This document shows, in pieces, positions 33,593 to 41,624 of a DNA stretch of 64,000 nt. Where the stretch lies: NCBI RefSeq assembly GCF_044904665.1, contig NZ_JADIKM010000004.1:263362-327361 (forward strand). The letters run 5' to 3'. Position 1 is the stretch's first letter, and each line of letters opens with the position of its first letter. Both the position numbers and the translations under genes were made by a program. Source of the stretch: Dyella_A ginsengisoli. Its GTDB lineage: Bacteria > Pseudomonadota > Gammaproteobacteria > Xanthomonadales > Rhodanobacteraceae. The notes under the pieces were generated by a model. It was given only the letters and a program-made list of their open reading frames with translations. It was not told where the DNA came from and ran no database searches.

Positions 33593-34815
33593 CGTGCGTC
33601 CACTCCCTGCTGGGCCTTGAGTTCGAGTTTGGCGACCACGGCGCGGTGCACTTCGTCCGGGCCGTCGGCCAGGCGCAACACGCGGGCATACGCGTACAGC
33701 GCGGCGAGCGGGAAATCGTCGGAAAGACCCGCGCCGCCGTGGATCTGGATCGCCGCGTCGGCCACCTGCTGCAGCACGTTGGGTACCGCCACCTTGATCT
33801 GCGAGATCAGGCTGAGCGCGGCTTTCGCCCCCTGTGTATCGAGCGTCCACGCCGCTTTCAGCGTGAGCAGGCGCGCCTGCTCGATCGCCATGCGTGCGTT
33901 GGCGATCAGGTCGCCGTTGCCGCCGAGTTTCGCCAGCGGCTGGCCGAACGCCACGCGCTCACCGGCGCGACGGCAGAGCAGGGCGAGCGCACGCTCGGCC
34001 GCGCCGATCGCGCGCATGCAGTGGTGGATGCGCCCGGGGCCAAGTCGACCCTGCGCGATCTCGAAGCCGCGGCCCAGGCCGAGGATCACGTTGGACGCGG
34101 GCACCCGCACGTGGTCGAAGCTCACCTCGCCGTGGCCGCTCGGCTCGTCGTACGCGTGGAACACCGGAAGCATGCGTTCGATGCGCACGCCCGGCGCGTC
34201 CAGCGGGCACAGCACCATCGAGTGGCGCGCGTGCGGTGGCGCGTGCGGATCGGTCAGGCCCATGAAGATCAGTACGCGGCAGTGCGGATGGCCGATGCCG
34301 GTGGACCACCACTTGCGCCCGTTCAACACCACGGCGTCGCCATCCAGCGTGGCGGTGGCGCGCATATTGGTGGCGTCGGAGGAGGCGACATCCGGCTCGG
34401 TCATGCAGAACGCCGAGCGGATCGTTCCATCGAGCAGGGGCGTCAGCCACTGCGCCTGCTGCGCGGGCGAGCCGTACTGCGCGAGCACTTCCATGTTGCC
34501 GCTGTCCGGGGCGTTGCAGTTGAACACTTCCGGCGCGATGAAGCTGTGGCCCATGCGTTCGGCCAAGGGCGCGTAGTCCACGTTGGACAGCCCGGGCCCA
34601 TGTTCGCCGGGCGGCAGGAACAGGTTCCACAGCCCTGCGGCGCGCGCCTGCTCTTTAAGCGTTTCCATGATCGGTGGCTGGCGCCACTGGCGATGGTCGG
34701 CGCCGCCGGCGAGCTGGCTGGCGTAGAGCGGTTCGGCGGGGATCACCGCCTCGCGCATGAAGCGGTCGAGGCGGTCGAGCAGATCGCGGCTGCGGGCTGA
34801 GTGCGAGAAATCCAC
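33589..34815 (-). CDS. Acyl-CoA dehydrogenase, ACAD10/11 type
   Basis: An FAD flavoprotein of 408 residues. Recognisable blocks are AFCMTEPDVASSDATN, KWWSTGIGHP, SGHGEVSFDHVRVP, GLGPGRIHHCMRAIG, and QIHGGAGLSDDFPLA. The GPGRIHHCMR segment marks the ACAD10/11 subgroup. At the place where common acyl-CoA dehydrogenases have YEGT with the catalytic Glu, it reads ADGPDEVHR, so Asp aligns with that Glu. It opens an operon with the APH-type kinase, phosphatase and SDR, divergent from a LysR gene. The start is a GTG with AGGA upstream. Confidence 0.94.
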   Translation of the reverse strand: MDFSHSARSRDLLDRLDRFMREAVIPAEPLYASQLAGGADHRQWRQPPIMETLKEQARAAGLWNLFLPPGEHGPGLSNVDYAPLAERMGHSFIAPEVFNCNAPDSGNMEVLAQYGSPAQQAQWLTPLLDGTIRSAFCMTEPDVASSDATNMRATATLDGDAVVLNGRKWWSTGIGHPHCRVLIFMGLTDPHAPPHARHSMVLCPLDAPGVRIERMLPVFHAYDEPSGHGEVSFDHVRVPASNVILGLGRGFEIAQGRLGPGRIHHCMRAIGAAERALALLCRRAGERVAFGQPLAKLGGNGDLIANARMAIEQARLLTLKAAWTLDTQGAKAALSLISQIKVAVPNVLQQVADAAIQIHGGAGLSDDFPLAALYAYARVLRLADGPDEVHRAVVAKLELKAQQGVDAR

Positions 34816-34939
34816 AAGGCGGGTCCTGACAATCCTCCGAGCGTACGCCTCCGGATGGAATCATTGAAATGCATGCGCCTTATGCGCGGTCATCGCTGGC
34901 GTTGATATGCTCGGCGCGCCATTTCGCAAGGACCGCCGC

Positions 34940-35905
34940 ATGCCCGCCGCCTCCCGCCGCATCGACCTGAACCTGTTCCGCGTACTCGACGCGATCCACG
35001 TACACGGCGGCATCAGCGCTGCGGCACGCGCGCTGCACCTGACCCAGCCGGCGGTGACGCATGCGCTCAACCGCCTGCGCGCGCAGTTCGACGATCCGCT
35101 GTTCGTGCGTCAGGGCAACCGCGTGGTGCCCACCGAGCGCACGCGACGGATGATCGGCGAGGTGCAGCTGCACCTGAAGGGACTGCAGGCGACCACGCAG
35201 CGGCAGGCGCCGTTCTCGCCGCAGACGCTGGAGCTGAGCTTTGTCGTCGGCTTTCGCGACGTGCTGGAGTCGATTGCCTTTCCGCCGCTGATGCAGCGAC
35301 TGGCCGAGCATGCACCGGGCGTGCGCATCGTGAGCCGGCGGGTGGCGGCCGGCGAGGTGGAGCGCGAACTGGTGGCCGGCACGCTGGACCTGGCCGTGGA
35401 CCGGCGCCTGCGCGCGGGATCGCGCGTGGCGAGCGAGCACCTTCTGGACGAGCCGCTGGTGGTGGCGATGCGCCGCGGCCACGCGCTGGATGGTCGCGCG
35501 CTACGCCGTGCCGATTACTTTGCCGCGCAGCACGTGGCGGTGTCCTCGCTGGGCGAGCCGATCGCGCTGGACCTGCTGTTGCAGCAGGACGGCCGCGACC
35601 GCGAGTTGCGGCTGGTGTGCCAGCACTACTTCGCCGCCTGCCAGGTGGTGGCCGCGAGCGACCTGCTGCTGACGCTGCCGGCCTCGTACGCCGCCGGTCT
35701 CGCCGCGTTGCTGCCGCTGTCACTGCAACCGCTGCCGCTGAAGCTCAAGCCGGTGCCGATCCACGCCTACTGGCTGGCATCGCGGCACGACGATGCCAGC
35801 CATGCCTGGCTGCGCGATCAGGTGATGGCGGCCATCCGCGAAGCGCCCGCGTTTCGTTCGGCGGGTGCCGGGCGGCGCGTTCGCGCCGCGGCAGATCTTG
35901 CGTGA
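34940..35905 (+). CDS. LysR-family transcriptional regulator
   Basis: A 321-residue regulator. The winged helix-turn-helix spans about 5-65 (LNLFRVLDAIHVHGGISAAARALHLTQPAVTHALNRLR), and the effector domain (about 90-300) shows two alpha/beta halves. It is divergent from the acyl-CoA dehydrogenase operon with 124 bases between, the standard LysR layout, so it probably controls that operon in response to a substrate or intermediate. AAGGA precedes the ATG at 34940; an upstream ATG at 34907 is less supported. Confidence 0.93.
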   Translation: MPAASRRIDLNLFRVLDAIHVHGGISAAARALHLTQPAVTHALNRLRAQFDDPLFVRQGNRVVPTERTRRMIGEVQLHLKGLQATTQRQAPFSPQTLELSFVVGFRDVLESIAFPPLMQRLAEHAPGVRIVSRRVAAGEVERELVAGTLDLAVDRRLRAGSRVASEHLLDEPLVVAMRRGHALDGRALRRADYFAAQHVAVSSLGEPIALDLLLQQDGRDRELRLVCQHYFAACQVVAASDLLLTLPASYAAGLAALLPLSLQPLPLKLKPVPIHAYWLASRHDDASHAWLRDQVMAAIREAPAFRSAGAGRRVRAAADLA

Positions 35906-35912
35906 GCGGGTC

Positions 35913-36080
35913 TTACTTGAGCGGGGCGTTCTTGCCGCGCGGCTTGGCTGCCTTGGCCACGGCGGCCTCCTTGCCGGCTGCGGCGCGCGGTGCTGCCGGC
36001 TTCGCCGTGAGCTTGCTCTTGTCCATGCTGTAGACGTTGTGGATGTACTGCACGGACATTTCGGTCTTGGGCGAGGTCAT
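35913..36080 (-). CDS. Small Lys/Ala-rich protein
   Basis: A 55-residue product, rich in Lys, Ala and Pro in its C-terminal half (KLTAKPAAPRAAAGKEAAV), resembling basic tails of nucleic-acid-binding proteins. The N-terminal MTSPKTEMSVQYIHNVYSM is not low complexity. GAAAGG lies upstream of the ATG. It converges on the LysR gene with seven bases between stops. I know no family; a DNA- or RNA-binding role is a guess from charge. Confidence 0.55.
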   Translation of the reverse strand: MTSPKTEMSVQYIHNVYSMDKSKLTAKPAAPRAAAGKEAAVAKAAKPRGKNAPLK

Positions 36081-36462
36081 GGCGGGCCTTTCAGGTAGCG
36101 ATCCGAAACGGATCAGGAGCCGCGCCGGCCAATCGCCGGTCGTGGTGGATTGCAGGGCAGGCATGGCGCCGGCGTGCAGGAAACAGCAGGCTAACACCAA
36201 CCCGACACAGCATGCGCCGCGCGAAGTTACGTGGCTGTAAGCGCGCGCGGGAACATTCGCGTAACCCCCGGTCCGCTATGCTGCCGCGGTTGTCTCTTCG
36301 CGGGGCCGCCATTGCTGCACAGCTCCCGCGCCCTCGCACGTGCGCTGCACGTGCGCCCGCCGCCGCTCCCTGCCCACCATGTTTCGCCGTCATGCCTTGC
36401 GGAGGCTTCCGTGGGCTGGGCGGAACGGGCGCATGCGGCATGCACGAAAAAGGATCCCGCCT
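36081..36462. other. Intergenic region, no gene seen
   Basis: 382 bases between divergent small genes. Short open frames have no ribosome-binding site or family resemblance. It should hold the promoters for the Lys/Ala-rich gene and for the pair starting at 36463. Confidence 0.5.
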
Positions 36463-36699
36463 ATGTCCGCACGTCGCGTCGCTCCGCCGCCGGTCACCAC
36501 GTTGCCGCTGATGACCCGCTACTGCGGTTATCTGATCCGCTGCAGCGTGGACAGCTTCACCGTCTCCCTCGCCGGAGACGAAGTGATGCACCAGCCCTAT
36601 CCGCAGGCCCGCAAGACCCTGGCCGACGCCCACCTTGGCCCATGGATGCTGGAGCAGGCCAAGGCCTTCGTCGACGCACGACGGGCCGGGCATGTCTGA
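36463..36699 (+). CDS. Small protein of unknown function
   Basis: A 78-residue cytoplasmic protein with YCGYLIRCSVDSFTVSLAGD and a helical C-terminus (DAHLGPWMLEQAKAFVDARRA). I do not recognise a family. AAGGAT precedes the ATG, and the gene overlaps the next one by eight bases, so the two are translated together. Confidence 0.68.
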   Translation: MSARRVAPPPVTTLPLMTRYCGYLIRCSVDSFTVSLAGDEVMHQPYPQARKTLADAHLGPWMLEQAKAFVDARRAGHV

Positions 36700-37042
36700 G
36701 CTTTCGCCCCAGCGCGAGCGCTATCACCAGCGCGTGGACCCGTCGGTGCAATGCGACACCTGCGAGGCGGTGTGCTGCCGCCTCACCGTGGTGCTGATGC
36801 CGGAGGATCGCGTGCCGCGCTGGCTGGTGCACGAGGACGCACGCGGCTTCCAGACCCTGGCCAAGGGCGAGGACGGCTGGTGCGCGGCGGTCGATCCGCT
36901 GGATTTCCGCTGCAGCATCTACGCCGACCGCCCGGCGATCTGCCGCAAGTTCGCCATGGGCAGTCCCAGCTGTCGCCACGAGCGCGCCGAATGGGCGACG
37001 CATCGCGCGGTGCCCACGCCGGTGCAGACCTGGGGCGGCTGA
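36692..37042 (+). CDS. YkgJ-family cysteine cluster protein
   Basis: A 116-residue cytoplasmic protein. The cysteine cluster, CDTCEAVCCRLTV near the start, then FRCSIYADRPAICRKF and SCRHE, is the YkgJ (UPF0153) pattern and should bind a zinc or iron-sulfur centre. Function unknown. Its start lies within the 3' end of the preceding small gene. Confidence 0.92.
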   Translation: MSELSPQRERYHQRVDPSVQCDTCEAVCCRLTVVLMPEDRVPRWLVHEDARGFQTLAKGEDGWCAAVDPLDFRCSIYADRPAICRKFAMGSPSCRHERAEWATHRAVPTPVQTWGG

Positions 37043-37139
37043 TTCGCGCTGTGCATGGCACACTGCGGCCCCGTGTTTGTGAGATTTTCCACGTGACGAA
37101 TGAGTTTCGCTGCACCCGCCGTCACCGCAGGTTCCAGCC

Positions 37140-37733
37140 ATGAGTGATGCCGACCAGCCGCAGGCTGGCCTGCCAGGGCTGGAGGAGCCGGCCGGGCCGC
37201 TGCATCGCCTGTTCTTTGCGCTGGTTCCCCCCGAACCGGTGCGCGAGCAGATCGCCGCCACGGCAAGTGCACTTCGTGAGAGCGGCAGCATCGAAGCACG
37301 CTGGGTGAAGCCGGCGCGCTATCACCTCACCCTGGCCTTTCTTGGCGACCATCCCACCTTGCGGCCTTCGCTGCTGGAAGCGGCGCGTGCCGCAATCGGC
37401 AAGGTGCGTGTGGCGCCCTTCACCTGGCTGCCCGATCAGGTCGCCAGCTTCACGGGGCGACGGCCGCCGTGCGTGCTGCGCAGCACGCAGGCATCGCCCG
37501 CGCTGCAGACGCTGTGGGAGCAATTGCGGCGCGAGCTGTCGCTGGTGCGGCTGGGCGGGCAGATTGAGCGCAGCTTCACTCCGCATGTCACGCTCGCCTA
37601 CGGTCAGCGCGATCTGCCCGCACCCATCGAGGTGGCGCCGATCGCATGGCCGGTGGATCGGGTACTGCTGCTGCACAGCGAAGTCGGTGCCAGCGACTAC
37701 GAAACGCTTGGAAGCTGGCGTCTGCCCGGCTGA
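37140..37733 (+). CDS. thpR: RNA 2',3'-cyclic phosphodiesterase ThpR
   Basis: Opens 2',3'-cyclic phosphate ends of RNA. The 2H-phosphoesterase fold has both HxTL motifs: YHLTLAFLGDHP (about 61-72) and HVTLAYGQRD (about 148-157). RLFFALVPPEPVREQI at the N-terminus is the usual ThpR start. Length (197) is slightly above the family norm because of an N-terminal extension of about 20 residues. It ends one base before the convergent diguanylate cyclase stop. Confidence 0.94.
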   Translation: MSDADQPQAGLPGLEEPAGPLHRLFFALVPPEPVREQIAATASALRESGSIEARWVKPARYHLTLAFLGDHPTLRPSLLEAARAAIGKVRVAPFTWLPDQVASFTGRRPPCVLRSTQASPALQTLWEQLRRELSLVRLGGQIERSFTPHVTLAYGQRDLPAPIEVAPIAWPVDRVLLLHSEVGASDYETLGSWRLPG

Positions 37734-37734
37734 C

Positions 37735-39198
37735 TCACTCCAGCCCGACCACCCGGTTGCGGCCCTGCTGCTTGGCGGCATAGAGCGCGCTGTCCGCGGT
37801 AGCCAGCAGGGCTTCCAGCGAGCGTTCGGCAACGAGACAACTGGCCGCTCCGATGCTGACCGTGATGATGCCGTAGGGGCTGTCGGCGTTGGCGATCGCG
37901 AGCTTCTCGACCGCGGCGCGCAGGCGCTCGGCCACCTGCAGCGCCACCTGCAGCGAGCGCCCGAACATCACCAGCGCGAACTCCTCGCCACCGTAGCGGC
38001 CCAGCACATCGCCGGGCCGGCCCGTTGCACCGAGCAGCGCCCGACTCACCATGCGCAGGCAGGCGTCGCCGGCGGCATGACCATAACGGTCGTTGAGCTT
38101 CTTGAAGTGATCGACGTCGATCATCAGCACGGCAACGCGTTGCGAGGCGCTTTCTTGCAGGATCCACGCGCGCTCCAGCATCTCGTCCAGCACACGCCGG
38201 TTGGCCAGCCCGGTGAGGCCGTCGGTGTGGGCCAGTTCTTCCAGTGCATGGCGTTGCCTGATCAGCCCCTCTTCGGTCTGCATATGCTTGAGTTGGACCA
38301 GCGTGGTGCGCACCCCGTAGCCGAGCACTGCCACGCCGATGCCTGCCACGCCCAGGTAGAAGCGCTCGCGCAGCACCACCACCGACACCACCAGCAGCGC
38401 CAGCGCCATCAGCAGCGGGCTGGCGGTTCGCACCACCCGGGAGAGGGCGGGCGAGGGACGCCGCAGCCGGCGGCGTCCGTCGGGATCGCGCCATGCCTGG
38501 AGGGCGAAAGCGAGAAAGGCGATGTCGATCAGGGGATCGCGCAGCGAGCCGAAGTCCGGATGGTCGCCCAGCGCCACGAAGTGGTTGTAGTAGAAGGTGG
38601 CCACCGCGTAGAGCCCGGTGAACACCACCATGGTGCGGTAGAAGTGGCGCTCGCCGCGGCGGTCGGCCGCGGTCAGGCGGATCGCCGCGGCCGCCAGCAG
38701 GAACAGGTTCTCGGCGTCAAACATGAGTGCCACCCGCAGCGCCTGGATCATGCTGCTGGCGCCGTGCAGGGTGATCAGGCTGAAGGTGTGCACATAGAAC
38801 AGGTAGCCCAGCGCCAGCGCGAGCGCCGCATCGATCACCCGCAGCAGCACCGAGTCGCCTTCCACGTATGAGGCGGACACCGCCAGCACGATCGGCACGC
38901 CGAACAGGATGAACAGCAGGGTGCTGTCACCGGGGGCAGCGTTGGCGTTGGCCAGGAACAGGTCCTGGCGCAGGCTGGCCGCCATGCCCAGCGTCCATGA
39001 CGCCATCGCCAGCGCGACCAGCAGCCAGCCGCGGCTGTGCCGCCAGCCGTCGCGTGCACTGCGGCGCAGCGCCGCCGCGCAGGCCAGTGCGGGTGCCGCC
39101 AGCAGGAAAACGTAGGACACCTGCATCGCGAAGGCGGGCAGGAAAAAGATGGCCGACGCATGCAACAGCACGAACACGCACGCGAGGAGCAGGGTCAT
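37735..39198 (-). CDS. Membrane diguanylate cyclase (GGDEF)
   Basis: Makes cyclic-di-GMP at the inner membrane. The 487-residue protein has about eight to ten hydrophobic helices over the first ~310 residues, a coiled coil, and one GGDEF domain (about 325-485). The catalytic loop is GRYGGEEFALVM (GGEEF variant, active in known enzymes) with RPGD as I-site five residues before. The membrane part carries no known ligand motif. AAGGAAG lies upstream of the ATG. It is divergent from the exported methyltransferase gene. Confidence 0.93.
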   Translation of the reverse strand: MTLLLACVFVLLHASAIFFLPAFAMQVSYVFLLAAPALACAAALRRSARDGWRHSRGWLLVALAMASWTLGMAASLRQDLFLANANAAPGDSTLLFILFGVPIVLAVSASYVEGDSVLLRVIDAALALALGYLFYVHTFSLITLHGASSMIQALRVALMFDAENLFLLAAAAIRLTAADRRGERHFYRTMVVFTGLYAVATFYYNHFVALGDHPDFGSLRDPLIDIAFLAFALQAWRDPDGRRRLRRPSPALSRVVRTASPLLMALALLVVSVVVLRERFYLGVAGIGVAVLGYGVRTTLVQLKHMQTEEGLIRQRHALEELAHTDGLTGLANRRVLDEMLERAWILQESASQRVAVLMIDVDHFKKLNDRYGHAAGDACLRMVSRALLGATGRPGDVLGRYGGEEFALVMFGRSLQVALQVAERLRAAVEKLAIANADSPYGIITVSIGAASCLVAERSLEALLATADSALYAAKQQGRNRVVGLE

Positions 39199-39370
39199 CG
39201 GCGGCTTCCTTGTTGCGCTCCGGCCCTTCGGCGCGGGATGCCTCACTACTACTACGCGCCGCAGTCCGCGGCAACCGCGGGCGATGGACGGTGGGATGTG
39301 GCACAGGTCATGGCCACCATGAGGGATCTTGGGTGCACACTGTCCACTCCTTTCGCTGCGGAGATACGCC

Positions 39371-40144
39371 ATGCGCCCGACCCTGCTTGCCGCCATGCTC
39401 GTGCTTGCCCTGCCTCTCGCCGCCTCGGCCGGTGGCGCATCGCGGCATGCCGCGAACACTCCCGACTACGTGCGCAGCGCGGTGGCCGACCCCGCGCGCA
39501 AGCTCGACGCGGCGAACGACGAGCGCCGCCAGATCGCCGCCCTGATGACCTTTGCAGAGGTGAGGCCGGGGCAGAAGGTGGTCGACCTGATTCCCGGCAG
39601 CGGCTATTTCAGCCGCGTGTTCAGTGCCATCGTCGGGCCCGGGGGCAAGGTCTTCGGCATCTGGCCGGACGCCTACGACAAGGAGTCCGGCTCGGACTCG
39701 GCCAACCTGCGCAAGCTCGCCAGCGATCCGCACTACGCGAACATCACCGTGCTGGTGCAGCCGGCGGCGCAGTTCTCCACACCCGAACCGGTGGACCTGG
39801 TGTTCACCTCGCAGAACTACCACGACTACCCGGACAAGTTCATGGGCAGTCTCGATCCGGTGGCGTTCGACAAGCAGGTGTTCGCCGCGCTCAAGCCCGG
39901 CGGCCTGTTCGTGGTGGTCGACCACGTGGCGCCGGCCGGCTCCGGCATGCGCGACACCGACACGCTGCACCGGATCGATCCGGCGATCGTGAAACAGCAG
40001 GTGGAGTCGGCCGGCTTCGTGTTCGACGGCGAGAGCAACGTGCTGCGCAATCCGAAGGATCCGCACGACATCAAGGTGTTCGACAAGTCGATCCGCGGCC
40101 ATACCGACCAGTTCGTCTACCGGTTCCGCAAGCCCAAGGGTTGA
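39371..40144 (+). CDS. Exported class I methyltransferase-like protein
   Basis: A 257-residue protein with a signal peptide (LAAMLVLALPLAASAGG) ahead of a SAM-type fold: VVDLIPGSGYFSRVFSAIVG (motif I), then DLVFTSQNYHDYPDKF and LKPGGLFVVVDHVAP (motifs post-I and IV). An exported methyltransferase is odd because SAM is cytoplasmic, yet this family with signal peptides recurs in proteobacteria, and its role is unknown. GGAG sits upstream of the ATG. An oxidoreductase-like microprotein gene follows 12 bases later. Confidence 0.88.
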   Translation: MRPTLLAAMLVLALPLAASAGGASRHAANTPDYVRSAVADPARKLDAANDERRQIAALMTFAEVRPGQKVVDLIPGSGYFSRVFSAIVGPGGKVFGIWPDAYDKESGSDSANLRKLASDPHYANITVLVQPAAQFSTPEPVDLVFTSQNYHDYPDKFMGSLDPVAFDKQVFAALKPGGLFVVVDHVAPAGSGMRDTDTLHRIDPAIVKQQVESAGFVFDGESNVLRNPKDPHDIKVFDKSIRGHTDQFVYRFRKPKG

Positions 40145-40156
40145 TGCGTGGGCGCC

Positions 40157-40321
40157 ATGGACGACGATCCGAAGCCGCAGCCGCCGGTGGAGCCGGACGC
40201 CCTCGACTGCTGCGGCGAGGGCTGCGTGCCGTGCATCCACGATATCCACGAGCAGGCCATGGAGCGTTACCGCAAGGCGCTGGCCGCGTGGCTGGCGCGC
40301 CATCCCGAGGCGACCGGCTGA
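40157..40321 (+). CDS. Oxidoreductase-like domain microprotein
   Basis: A 54-residue protein. ALDCCGEGCVPCIHDIHEQA followed by RYRKALAAW is the short oxidoreductase-like (PF09791) pattern with CCGxGCxxC. The domain also occurs fused to larger proteins and in a mitochondrial protein; its role is unresolved. An in-frame GTG three codons upstream (40148) is an alternative start. It lies 12 bases behind the methyltransferase gene. Confidence 0.8.
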   Translation: MDDDPKPQPPVEPDALDCCGEGCVPCIHDIHEQAMERYRKALAAWLARHPEATG

Positions 40322-40341
40322 GCCGGCGCCTCTGGGCCCTC

Positions 40342-40764
40342 TCAGCGGTAGAGCATCTGCGCGCGGGTGGGTGCAAGGCGGGCGATCAGGCGGTTCTGCA
40401 CGCGCACCGGCACGTGCTGGCGGTTCATCGCGGTGATTAGGTCTTCCACCACCGCGTTGAACATCGCCTCGTTGATGTTCATGCCGCGGTGCACCTCCTC
40501 CATCGAGTCGCCGGTGTAGCGGCAGGGGCCGTCGGCGGTCTGGCAGACGTAGTCGGCGAACACGCGCTTCCAGCGGGTGATGTCCACGTGCGCGAACGTG
40601 GGCGCTACCAGCGGATCGGCGGCGAAGGCATCGAGCAGGTTCTCGGTGATCGCCGCCACGCCGGGCTGGCCGCCAAGTTCGTCGTACAGCGTCGGCGCTT
40701 TCGCCGGCGCACGCGCGCAGCCGGCCACCAGCAGGGCGATGACGAGCACGAAGCGAAGGCGCAT
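40342..40764 (-). CDS. Lipoprotein group 1 truncated haemoglobin
   Basis: A haem protein of 140 residues with a lipoprotein signal (ALLVAGCARA). The globin core starts at TLYDELGGQPGVAAITENLL, keeps the CD-region F in PTFAHVDITRWK, and has the proximal His in MEEVHRGMNI, typical of group 1. Being lipid-anchored it would act in the periplasm on oxygen or nitric oxide. It is the last gene of a four-gene operon; its ATG overlaps the DUF3034 stop by one base (TGATG). Confidence 0.92.
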   Translation of the reverse strand: MRLRFVLVIALLVAGCARAPAKAPTLYDELGGQPGVAAITENLLDAFAADPLVAPTFAHVDITRWKRVFADYVCQTADGPCRYTGDSMEEVHRGMNINEAMFNAVVEDLITAMNRQHVPVRVQNRLIARLAPTRAQMLYR

Positions 40765-41624
40765 CACAGGCTCCCCTGCAGCGAGAGATACCAGCCGCGC
40801 TGGTCGCGCAGACCGGCGATCTCGCCCAGCGAGACGTACGCCGCGACCAGCGACACGTGCTTGCTGGGGAACCACGCCACGAACAGGTCCGAGGCGTTGT
40901 TTTCGCGGGCGAAGGACAGCTGATCGGGCTTTTGCCGGTACTCCGCGCCCACCGCCACGTGCGGGTCCAGCAGCAGCGCCAGCGAACCTTCGCCCACCAG
41001 CCGGCGCCCGCCGCGGTCGCCGCCGAAGCCGAGCAGGCCGAGCTGGTTGGCGTCGGTGGAGCGCAGCGTCACGTTCCACAGCAGGTTGTAGCCCGCCGCG
41101 CCGGCCAGCAGCACCTGAGTGGCCGAGAGATACACGTCGGTGCCGCGGTCGCGCCGCGCGCCGACCAGTTTCGGGATGGCGAAATCCAGGTTGTGCTTGT
41201 GCTGCACGCCCAGCGAGATCTGCGGCAACGGTCCGTACACCGCGTCGCCGGTCAGCCGCAGCTTGGCGCCGAACACGTCCTGGCGCAGCGCGGCGCCGGG
41301 CATGCCGATCGCCTCGCCCAGCGTGCCGAGGTCGAAGCGGTCGCGCGCCACCGACAGCTCCAGCCGGTTGTGCCAGGTGAAGGCCGCGCCGTGCGCGTCG
41401 AGCCGGTAGTCGGGCAGATCCAGGCGGGTGACGAAGGCGGTGGCGCCGACCTGTTCGCGGGTGGCGTAGCCGGACAGCACCGCCCACGGCACCAGGCCGC
41501 CGCCCGCGCTGCCTTCGACCATGCTGGCGCCGCCGGTGGCGAGCAGGCGGCCGTCGCCGGCGCGGGCCAGTGCGGGCAGCAACAGACAGGCGAGCAGGGC
41601 GAATGCGCCGCGCGCCGCCCTCAT
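40764..41624 (-). CDS. DUF3034 exported outer-membrane-like protein
   Basis: A 286-residue protein with a signal peptide (LACLLLPALARAGDG) and a beta-rich body of amphipathic strands, ending in an aromatic-type C-terminus (GWYLSLQGSL), suggesting an outer-membrane barrel. RLLATGGASMVEGSAGGGLVPWAVLSG is the DUF3034 N-terminal block. Function unknown. An ATG at 41624 overlaps the GGDEF-EAL stop as ATGA; a GTG three codons upstream is possible. It is third in the cupredoxin operon. Confidence 0.9.
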   Translation of the reverse strand: MRAARGAFALLACLLLPALARAGDGRLLATGGASMVEGSAGGGLVPWAVLSGYATREQVGATAFVTRLDLPDYRLDAHGAAFTWHNRLELSVARDRFDLGTLGEAIGMPGAALRQDVFGAKLRLTGDAVYGPLPQISLGVQHKHNLDFAIPKLVGARRDRGTDVYLSATQVLLAGAAGYNLLWNVTLRSTDANQLGLLGFGGDRGGRRLVGEGSLALLLDPHVAVGAEYRQKPDQLSFARENNASDLFVAWFPSKHVSLVAAYVSLGEIAGLRDQRGWYLSLQGSL

